Positions 1-5,108 of a stretch of 5,287 nucleotides of DNA are shown piece after piece (position 1 is the first letter of the stretch; each line of letters starts with the position of its first letter). The translations under genes and the position numbers were made by a program. This stretch comes from Bacteroidales bacterium (GTDB lineage Bacteria > Bacteroidota > Bacteroidia > Bacteroidales > UBA932), in NCBI GenBank assembly GCA_016303175.1, contig JAEDMF010000118.1, positions 1 through 5,287 on the forward strand. Reading direction: 5' to 3'. The notes under the pieces were generated by a model that was not told where the DNA came from, searched no databases, and worked only from the letters and a program-made list of their open reading frames with translations.

Positions 1-106
1 CGCGCACCACACCTATCAAAGTGCGGCTGCCGGACTGCGCAGACGAGACAATCCCCACCATCCAGAGCAATACTGCCGCCAGTATCTTTATGAATTTTTT
101 ATTCAT
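1..106 (-). CDS. Exported protein, N-terminal fragment (possibly a TonB-dependent receptor or other carboxypeptidase-regulatory-like domain protein); runs off the left edge
   Basis: Only the first 35 codons are in the window. The start is the ATG whose complement lies at 104-106, in an AT-rich leader without a Shine-Dalgarno sequence. Residues 1-7 are basic (MNKKFIK), residues 8-20 form a hydrophobic core (ILAAVLLWMVGIV), and SSAQ at 21-24 is a plausible signal peptidase I site, with cleavage after Ala23. This is a convincing Sec signal peptide, so the product should reach the periplasm or outer membrane; there is no lipobox cysteine. After the signal comes SGSRTLIGVVR. A short 'GVV+D'-type strand just after the signal peptide is typical of the carboxypeptidase-regulatory-like domain that opens many Bacteroidota SusC/RagA-type TonB-dependent receptors, but 11 residues cannot prove this. 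It follows rel on the same strand after a 162-nt gap with its own promoter candidate, so it is probably a separate transcription unit. The exported call is fairly safe; the family is a guess. Confidence 0.6.
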   Translation of the reverse strand, partial: MNKKFIKILAAVLLWMVGIVSSAQSGSRTLIGVVR

Positions 107-141
107 TTTCTTATACAAATGCTTGCTGGACAGGAGCTTAT

Positions 142-170
142 TTTTTGCATAAAAATAATTTATGCAAAAA
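142..170. repeat. Perfect 12-bp inverted repeat in the leader of the left-edge gene
   Basis: The arms TTTTTGCATAAA (142-153) and TTTATGCAAAAA (159-170) are perfect reverse complements around a 5-nt centre, AATAA. The repeat lies between the candidate minus-strand promoter (198-205) and the start codon at 106, so it would sit in the 5' leader of the exported-protein gene. It is too AT-rich, and lacks a following T-tract of its own, to be a convincing intrinsic terminator. A dimeric regulator's operator or a leader hairpin fits better. The function is inferred; the symmetry is directly visible. Confidence 0.6.
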
Positions 171-186
171 TCGAGCTACCGCCCCA

Positions 187-214
187 AAAATTGGCCGCAA
201 ATTTAGCCAATTTT
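187..214 (-). terminator. 9-bp inverted repeat downstream of rel: possible rel terminator, with a promoter box in its loop
   Basis: AAAATTGGC (187-195) and GCCAATTTT (206-214) are perfect reverse complements separated by 10 nt. Read on the minus strand, about 55 nt after the rel stop, this gives an A-rich upstream arm, a short GC-containing core (TTGGC/GCCAA) and a run of five Ts, the general form of an intrinsic terminator. The core is weak (three G-C pairs) and the T-run is also part of the stem. The loop holds a perfect minus-strand -7 box, so the symmetry may instead be an operator over the next gene's promoter. Confidence 0.4.
198..205 (-). promoter_or_regulatory. Candidate Bacteroidota -7 box for the left-edge exported-protein gene
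   Basis: Read on the minus strand, 205 to 198 is TAAATTTG, an exact match to the Bacteroidota -7 consensus TAnnTTTG. About 20 nt upstream there is a T-rich GTTTTC, a weak substitute for the -33 TTTG. Initiation a few bases downstream would give a leader of roughly 85 nt, which includes the 142-170 inverted repeat. The assignment rests on consensus match and position only. Confidence 0.45.
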
Positions 215-242
215 CTTCATATAAGAAAACTTTTATACACCC

Positions 243-264
243 GCTCGTGAATATTTATGCGAGC
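243..264 (-). repeat. Short hairpin immediately after the rel stop codon
   Basis: GCTCG (243-247) and CGAGC (260-264) can pair across a 12-nt loop, beginning 4 nt past the rel stop. The stem is short and no T-tract follows on the minus strand, so it is weak as a terminator. It could stabilise the 3' end of the mRNA or be chance. Confidence 0.25.
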
Positions 265-268
265 AAGA

Positions 269-2137
269 CTACTTGCTCCAGCGAGTCTTGAGGATGCGGT
301 AGGGGTATTCGTCCAGCAGGCGGGCAGCGTTGGGACAGGAAATCTTATGTATCTTAATGCCGTCCAGACGGGTCACGAAGCCGAAGATATCGTCGCCGAA
401 AACGGGCTGGCAACACTTCGCGAACTTGTAGTCCAACTGTTTCACATTGGAGGCATCCACGATGAGCACGTCGGACTCCCTGGCGTTGCTCTCCTTCGGG
501 CTGCTCTGGTCCTCAACATTCAGGCTGCCCTGTATATCAACGTGGTGGACCTCACGACGCAACTCGACGAACTTCTTCACCTCCAGAGGGTCAAGGGTAA
601 GGTTGCCTATGGCCTCATACAGGGAATTGAGCGTCTTGAGCCTGTACTTCTTCATCAAGGCAGCCAGGTCCTCATCCATTATCTCCAACTTCCACTTGCG
701 GCACTTGGACGCGAGCAGCTCCTTTCCTTCGTTGGCCTTCTGGTACTCCTCTTCCTTGATGAACTGCCTGATTTTGTTGCGGGCCTTGCTGCTGACCACA
801 TAGTTCAGCCAGTCCGCCGAAGGCTTCTGGTTCTTGCCCTTGAGTATCTCCACATAGTCGCCCGTATGGAGTTTCTCCCTTATGGGTACGCTGCGTCCGT
901 TCACCAGACCGCCCACGCACTTGATGCCCACGTTGGTATGTATTTCAAAGGCAAAATCAAGCACCGACGCCCCTGCAGGCAGCTTGCGCAGTTCGCCCGA
1001 CGGAGTGAACACGAACACGTCATCATTGACCGTCCTCTCCTGACGCGCATCATAGAACTCATTGAGGGTGCTCTTGCGCTCCAATACGCTGCGTACGGAG
1101 TTCAGCCAGCTATCCAGAGTGGCTTCCTTTCTTATGCCCTTGTAGGACCAATGGCTTGCAAGGCCGCTCTCCGCTACCTCATCCATCCTCGCCGTCCTTA
1201 TCTGCACTTCCAGATAAGCTCCCGTCTTGTTCTTGACGGTAATGTGCAGGGATTCATAGCCGTTGGGCTTGGGATTGGTCAACCAGTCCCTAAGGCGCTT
1301 CGTATCAGACTCATACTCCTCTGTCACCAGAGAAAATACCTTCCAGCAAAGGGCCTTCTCCACATCCCTGTCTTCCGGAGCATCTATGATGAAACGAATG
1401 GCAAACACATCGTACACGCCCTCGAATGGCACCTTCTGGGCCACCATCTTGCGCCAGATGGAATAAGCTGTCTTGGTGCGGACCTTGAGTTTGTACTTAA
1501 TACCCTCATTCTGGAGTTTCTTCTCGAGCGGGCTTATGAACTCCATGGATATCCTGCGCCTCTCGAACTCCCCGGCCTTGAGTTTATTGGTGATGGCCCT
1601 GTACTGCTCCGGGTCAGCGTGCTTCAGATATATGTCCTCCATCTCGGACTTGATATTGTAGAGGCCGAGCTGATGGGCAATAGGTATATAGAGAAAGAGG
1701 GTCTCAAGACTCTTGCGCTCCCTGGATGCCTTTGGAAAAAGGTCGAGCGAACGCATTATTTCGAGGCGGTCGGCGATTTTTATTACAACCACACGGGGAT
1801 CCTTGGAATAAGACACTATGAGCCTCTTGTAATTCTCTGCTTCCAGACGTGTATCCTTGGGATTTATCTGAGACAACTTATTGAGGCTGAGCGCAATGTC
1901 AATGACCTCCCGGGGGAATTCTCCTTCCAGGGATGGCACCAGTTCGCTGTGAAGTCTGGTCGCTTCGTGAAGGTACATTGCAGCGACACAGACCTCTGAA
2001 AGACCGATTTCCTTGCGTATTATCTCCGCTATGGCATCCGGATGTTCAATGAAGGGATGTCCATTGCCGCGGGTTTCGCCCCTGAGCGCTTCAAGGGCCA
2101 CATTCCTCGCTTTCTCTGAAATGCTTAATCCTTCCAT
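269..2137 (-). CDS. rel: RelA/SpoT-family (p)ppGpp synthetase with degenerate hydrolase domain and no ACT domain
   Basis: A 622-residue cytoplasmic protein that should transfer pyrophosphate from ATP to GDP or GTP to make the stringent-response alarmone. Residues about 10-170 are an HD-type hydrolase domain: EHP (31-33) and ADR (122-124) survive, but the usual HDxxED reads HEATRL (57-62), and the Asn of the usual ADRLHNMRT is replaced (ADRLEIMRS, 122-130). Hydrolysis of (p)ppGpp is therefore doubtful. The synthetase domain (about 200-335) looks intact: RTKTAYSIWRKM (220-231), VYD (241-243), RLRD (281-284, the bifunctional-type RxKD position), NPKPNGYESLH (288-298), EVQIRT (310-315) and HW (329-330). 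A TGS domain spans about 372-435, followed by a helical region and a Cys-Cys...His...Cys module (C575, C576, H597, C601). The protein ends at 622, just where an ACT domain normally follows; E. coli RelA (744) and SpoT (702) are longer. The ATG at 2137 is preferred over an in-frame GTG at 2164 because it cuts the uvrB overlap from 40 to 13 nt. Confidence 0.92.
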   Translation of the reverse strand: MEGLSISEKARNVALEALRGETRGNGHPFIEHPDAIAEIIRKEIGLSEVCVAAMYLHEATRLHSELVPSLEGEFPREVIDIALSLNKLSQINPKDTRLEAENYKRLIVSYSKDPRVVVIKIADRLEIMRSLDLFPKASRERKSLETLFLYIPIAHQLGLYNIKSEMEDIYLKHADPEQYRAITNKLKAGEFERRRISMEFISPLEKKLQNEGIKYKLKVRTKTAYSIWRKMVAQKVPFEGVYDVFAIRFIIDAPEDRDVEKALCWKVFSLVTEEYESDTKRLRDWLTNPKPNGYESLHITVKNKTGAYLEVQIRTARMDEVAESGLASHWSYKGIRKEATLDSWLNSVRSVLERKSTLNEFYDARQERTVNDDVFVFTPSGELRKLPAGASVLDFAFEIHTNVGIKCVGGLVNGRSVPIREKLHTGDYVEILKGKNQKPSADWLNYVVSSKARNKIRQFIKEEEYQKANEGKELLASKCRKWKLEIMDEDLAALMKKYRLKTLNSLYEAIGNLTLDPLEVKKFVELRREVHHVDIQGSLNVEDQSSPKESNARESDVLIVDASNVKQLDYKFAKCCQPVFGDDIFGFVTRLDGIKIHKISCPNAARLLDEYPYRILKTRWSK

Positions 2138-4254
2138 ACCTTTAAATATTCTTTGAGAGCCCACATCTCGTCACGGTATTTGGCGGCCGTAACGAAGTCC
2201 AGGGCCTCTGACGCCTTTTTCATATTTGCATTCGCCGTTTCAACAGCCTTTTCCACCTGGCTGCGGCTCATCGAACGGATTACAGGGTCTTGCAAAACAG
2301 CTGCCAAATCAGCGCTGACATAGCCGTCCACATAGGCCGAATTGCCTTTGCGCAGAGCATCGTGTCCCAAGCCCACACTAATGCGACCGCTGCCCAAATC
2401 CGAAGGGTCCGGAATGTAGTGGGGGTCGTCGTAGGAATTGGCCGCGCTCACCCTTCCGCCAGCCTTGCGGGAGAGGGCATTGCTCTGGTTGGAGACCTGC
2501 TGAGGGGTTATGCCGTGCAACTTGTTGTATTCCATCTGCTTGCTCCTGCGCCTGTCCGTCTCGTATATGGTCTTCTGCATGGATTCGGTGATATGGTCTG
2601 CATACATTATGACCAGGCCGTTCACATTCCTCGCCGCCCTGCCCGCCGTCTGGGTCAAAGCCCTGTCGCTACGCAGGAAGCCTTCCTTGTCGGCGTCAAG
2701 AATGGCCACGAGGCTTACCGAAGGAATGTCCAGACCCTCCCTGAGCAGATTGACACCCACCAATACATCGAAAAGTCCGTTCTTGAAATCCTCGATGATT
2801 TCCACCCTTTCCATAGTATCCACGTCCGAATGGATGTAACGGCAGCGTACTCCCATCCTCGTGAAATACCTCTCCAACTCCTCCGCCATCCTCTTGGTCA
2901 GGGTGGTCACCAGCACCCTCTCGTCCCTCTGGGCACGCTGTCTGATTTCTTCCAGAAGGTCGTCCACCTGTCCCTCGACCGGACGCACCGAAATGGGCGG
3001 ATCCAGAAGCCCCGTGGGACGCACAACCTGCTCCACCACAAGACCTTCCGACTTCTCGAGCTCATACTCGGCGGGGGTGGCGGAGACAAAGACCTTCTGG
3101 CCTGTAATCTGCTCGAACTCGTCGAATTTGAGGGGACGGTTGTCGGCGGCGGCAGGAAGCCTGAAGCCATAGTCTATAAGCACGCTCTTGCGGCTGTGGT
3201 CACCCCCGTACATCGCCCTTATCTGGGGCAGGGTGACGTGTGACTCATCTATGAAGGTGATGAAGTCATCGGGGAAATAATCTATCAGGCAGAAGGGTCT
3301 CATCCCCTCCTTGCGGCCGTCGAAGTACCTTGAATAGTTCTCTATGCCGGGGCAGTAGCCCATCTCCTTAATCATCTCCAAATCATACTCCACTCTCTGC
3401 TGCAAGCGTTTGGCTTCCAAGGGTTTACCTATCTCCTGAAACCAGTCGCACTGCCGCTTCATATCGTCCTGTATCATACTCACGGCCTTCGCTGCCCTCT
3501 CCTTTGTGGTCACGAAATTGCCGGCCGGATATATGTATATTTCCTTGAGGTTCTCCAGTTCGGCGCCCGTAATGGGGTCAATGATACTCAAGCGGTCTAT
3601 TTCATCGGAGAAGAATTCCACCCGCACCCCCTTTTCCGAACCTCCGAGGGCAATGTCCACCGTGTCTCCCTTGACTCTAAACTGGCCCCTCTTGAGTTCC
3701 AACTCGGTGCGTGAATAAAGGGCTTCAGCCAAATTGTATAGCAAAGTTGTCATACTAATTCGCTGGCCCACTGTGAGATGGACTGTCTGCGAATGGAAGT
3801 CCTCCGGGTTGCCTATGCCGTACAGGCAGGAAACGGAGCTTATCACGATTACGTCTCTGCGTCCGCTGAGCAGGGCGGAAGTGGCGCTGAGACGGAGCTT
3901 CTCTATTTCGTCGTTGATGCTCAGGTCCTTCTCTATATAGGTGTCCGTGGTGGGAATGTAGGCCTCCGGCTGATAATAGTCGTAGTAGGAGACGAAATAC
4001 TCCACCGCATTTCCCGGAAAGAAATGCCTGAACTCTCCGTAGAGCTGGGCCGCGAGGGTTTTGTTGTGGCTGAGTATAAGAGCGGGCCTCTGGAGCCTCT
4101 CGATGACATTGGCCATAGTGAAAGTCTTGCCCGAGCCCGTCACTCCGAGCAGGGTCACAGCATCAACGCCCTGACGGAGGGCGCTGCATATATCTTCTAT
4201 GGCCTTGGGCTGGTCGCCGGCAGGCTGGAACTGTGAGTCTATCCTGAACTCCAT
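2125..4254 (-). CDS. uvrB: UvrABC excinuclease subunit B
   Basis: A 709-residue cytoplasmic ATPase of nucleotide excision repair. UvrA loads it at lesions, it verifies damage by threading a strand behind its beta-hairpin, and it recruits UvrC for incision. Visible landmarks: Walker A GVTGSGKT (37-44); the tyrosine-rich hairpin YYDYYQPEAYIPTTDTY (90-106); Walker B DESH (336-339); SAT (391-393); motif V VGVNLLREGLDIP (499-511); motif VI QTAGRAARN (535-543); and a C-terminal UVR motif (about 667-705, ending in ALDF..AAKYRDEMWALK) that contacts UvrC or UvrA. All catalytic motifs look intact. It is about 35 residues longer than E. coli UvrB (673), mostly from a Gly/Ser/Asp-rich linker at about 600-660 before the UVR motif. 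The start is well supported: the conserved N-terminus MEFRIDSQFQPAGDQP begins there and an in-frame TAA lies five codons upstream. The stop overlaps the start of rel by 13 nt, implying co-transcription and likely translational coupling. No Shine-Dalgarno sequence is seen. Confidence 0.98.
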   Translation of the reverse strand: MEFRIDSQFQPAGDQPKAIEDICSALRQGVDAVTLLGVTGSGKTFTMANVIERLQRPALILSHNKTLAAQLYGEFRHFFPGNAVEYFVSYYDYYQPEAYIPTTDTYIEKDLSINDEIEKLRLSATSALLSGRRDVIVISSVSCLYGIGNPEDFHSQTVHLTVGQRISMTTLLYNLAEALYSRTELELKRGQFRVKGDTVDIALGGSEKGVRVEFFSDEIDRLSIIDPITGAELENLKEIYIYPAGNFVTTKERAAKAVSMIQDDMKRQCDWFQEIGKPLEAKRLQQRVEYDLEMIKEMGYCPGIENYSRYFDGRKEGMRPFCLIDYFPDDFITFIDESHVTLPQIRAMYGGDHSRKSVLIDYGFRLPAAADNRPLKFDEFEQITGQKVFVSATPAEYELEKSEGLVVEQVVRPTGLLDPPISVRPVEGQVDDLLEEIRQRAQRDERVLVTTLTKRMAEELERYFTRMGVRCRYIHSDVDTMERVEIIEDFKNGLFDVLVGVNLLREGLDIPSVSLVAILDADKEGFLRSDRALTQTAGRAARNVNGLVIMYADHITESMQKTIYETDRRRSKQMEYNKLHGITPQQVSNQSNALSRKAGGRVSAANSYDDPHYIPDPSDLGSGRISVGLGHDALRKGNSAYVDGYVSADLAAVLQDPVIRSMSRSQVEKAVETANANMKKASEALDFVTAAKYRDEMWALKEYLKVWKD

Positions 4255-4256
4255 CG

Positions 4257-4293
4257 CACTACGGAATTACAACTCTGTGACACTACTGAATTA
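4257..4293. repeat. 13-bp direct repeat, 24-nt period, beside the uvrB start
   Basis: CACTACGGAATTA (4257-4269) and CACTACTGAATTA (4281-4293) match at 12 of 13 positions. One copy ends 2 nt from the uvrB start codon; both would lie in the uvrB leader if the 4301-4308 promoter box is used. Possible roles are a tandem regulator site or an RNA element controlling uvrB expression. Chance or a small local duplication cannot be excluded. Confidence 0.55.
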
Positions 4294-4298
4294 TAAGG

Positions 4299-4314
4299 TG
4301 CAAAAATGCAAAAA
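4299..4314 (-). promoter_or_regulatory. Candidate uvrB-rel promoter: tandem TTTTTGCA containing a near-consensus -7 box
   Basis: On the minus strand the octamer TTTTTGCA occurs twice in tandem. Within it, CATTTTTG (4308 to 4301) matches the Bacteroidota -7 box TAnnTTTG at all fixed positions except the first T. A T-run about 14-19 nt further upstream is only a poor -33 element. It lies about 47 nt upstream of the uvrB ATG and is the best -7-like match in this gap for the minus strand. Transcription from here would cover uvrB and rel. Confidence 0.4.
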
Positions 4315-4352
4315 ATCCACGAAAAAATCATCAGGTAATCAATGATAATTAG

Positions 4353-4360
4353 TATCTTTG
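4353..4360 (+). promoter_or_regulatory. Bacteroidota -7 box driving the NifU-like/GGGtGRT pair
   Basis: TATCTTTG matches TAnnTTTG exactly and is followed by CA, as is common for this box. It ends 34 nt before the ATG at 4395, so initiation a few bases downstream would give a leader of about 25-30 nt. No TTTG-like -33 element is visible 19-21 nt upstream, so the promoter may rely on its strong -7 box or on an activator. Confidence 0.6.
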
Positions 4361-4394
4361 CAAGGTATTTGAGATACTATTTACTAAAGTAACT

Positions 4395-5096
4395 ATGCAA
4401 TATTCACACGAAGTGCAGCAGATGTGCTGCGTACAGAAAGGACCCAACCACGGGCCCGCTCCCATTCCCGAGGAGGGCAAATGGGTAAAATCCAAAGAAA
4501 TCAAGGATGTATCAGGTTTCACCCACGGCATAGGCTGGTGCGCTCCCCAGCAGGGTGCCTGCAAACTCAGCCTCAACGTCAAGGAGGGTGTGATTCAGGA
4601 AGCCCTCGTGGAGACCATCGGCTGCTCCGGCATGACCCACAGCGCCGCTATGGCCGCCGAGATCCTGCCCGGCAAGACCATCCTTGAAGCTCTCAACACC
4701 GACCTCGTCTGCGACGCCATCAACACAGCAATGCGCGAGCTCTTCCTCCAGATTGTTTACGGCCGTACACAGAGCGCCTTCTCCGAGGGCGGTCTCGTTA
4801 TCGGAGCCGGTCTCGAGGACCTCGGCAAAGGTCTGCGCAGCCAGGTAGGCACTCTCTACGGCACACTCGCCAAAGGTCCCCGCTACCTCGAAATGGCCGA
4901 GGGCTACATCAAGACTCTCGCCCTGGACAAGGACGACCAGATTTGCGGCTATGAGTTCGTCAAACTCGGCGTATTCCTCGACCTCGTGAAGAAGGGCGTT
5001 GACGCCAATGAGGCTCTCAAGCAGTCAACTGCAACCTACGGTCGCTTCAAAGAAGAGGACGGCGCAGTGAAGTATATTGATCCACGTAAAGAATAA
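4395..5096 (+). CDS. NifU/IscU-like iron-sulfur cluster scaffold protein (partner of GGGtGRT protein)
   Basis: A complete 233-residue cytoplasmic protein with no signal peptide or membrane segment. Residues about 45-100 resemble the IscU/NifU N-terminal fold: GWCAPQQGACKLSLNV (47-62), then VIQEALVETIGCSG (66-79) and AAEILPGKTILEAL (87-100), which align with the IscU segments around its first two cluster-binding cysteines and the 'GK.L.EA' stretch. Cys77 corresponds to IscU Cys63. Cys49 and Cys56 flank the place of IscU Cys37, whose CGD motif is absent, and the late His-Cys-Ser motif of IscU is missing. Residues 122-175 (YGRTQSAFSEGG, GAGLEDLGKGLRSQVG, GTLAKGPRYLEMAEGY) are unlike IscU and characterise this subfamily as I recall it. 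Further cysteines are at 11, 12, 106 and 184. Leucine is CTC in 18 of 22 cases, suggesting high expression. The gene is followed 12 nt later by a GGGtGRT gene, its usual neighbour. A role in assembling or sensing iron-sulfur clusters is inferred; substrate and target are unknown. Confidence 0.85.
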   Translation: MQYSHEVQQMCCVQKGPNHGPAPIPEEGKWVKSKEIKDVSGFTHGIGWCAPQQGACKLSLNVKEGVIQEALVETIGCSGMTHSAAMAAEILPGKTILEALNTDLVCDAINTAMRELFLQIVYGRTQSAFSEGGLVIGAGLEDLGKGLRSQVGTLYGTLAKGPRYLEMAEGYIKTLALDKDDQICGYEFVKLGVFLDLVKKGVDANEALKQSTATYGRFKEEDGAVKYIDPRKE

Positions 5097-5100
5097 GGAG
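5096..5100 (+). promoter_or_regulatory. Shine-Dalgarno-like AGGAG before the GGGtGRT gene
   Basis: AGGAG begins at the last base of the preceding stop codon and stands 8 nt before the ATG at 5109, a standard spacing. Other starts in this window have no comparable site and Bacteroidota generally depend little on such sites, so it may boost translation or be incidental. It supports the choice of start. Confidence 0.4.
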
Positions 5101-5108
5101 AACGAGCT

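Noticed and set aside
272..360. Possible frameshift restoring an ACT domain at the end of rel
   Set aside because: The sequence reads cleanly through the Cys/His module to the stop, and the frame beyond the stop gives only a short unrelated peptide before another stop. There is also too little room before the next gene for an ACT domain of about 70-80 residues.
257..1999. A 580-codon open frame on the plus strand, antisense to rel
   Set aside because: It mirrors the rel coding strand, its translation shows no recognisable domain and is leucine/histidine-rich as expected of an antisense frame, and rel itself has clear conserved motifs. Long antisense frames are common opposite GC-rich codons.
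2138..2164. Upstream GTG start for rel, adding nine residues
   Set aside because: It would lengthen the overlap with uvrB to 40 nt and use a non-ATG codon. The added residues GSQRIFKG come from the uvrB C-terminal coding sequence read in another frame and are unlikely to be conserved.
2290..3243. A 317-codon plus-strand open frame inside uvrB, with several smaller ones nearby
   Set aside because: It lies opposite strongly conserved UvrB helicase motifs and its translation shows no family resemblance, so it is a shadow.
4381..4392. Small palindrome TTACT-AA-AGTAA just before the NifU-like start
   Set aside because: The arms are only 5 bp in AT-rich DNA, readily produced by chance. Its place in the leader is suggestive but not enough to call an operator.
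4349..4582. A 77-codon minus-strand open frame overlapping the start of the NifU-like gene
   Set aside because: It covers the promoter and the conserved N-terminus of the scaffold gene in the opposite direction, and its translation has no recognisable features.
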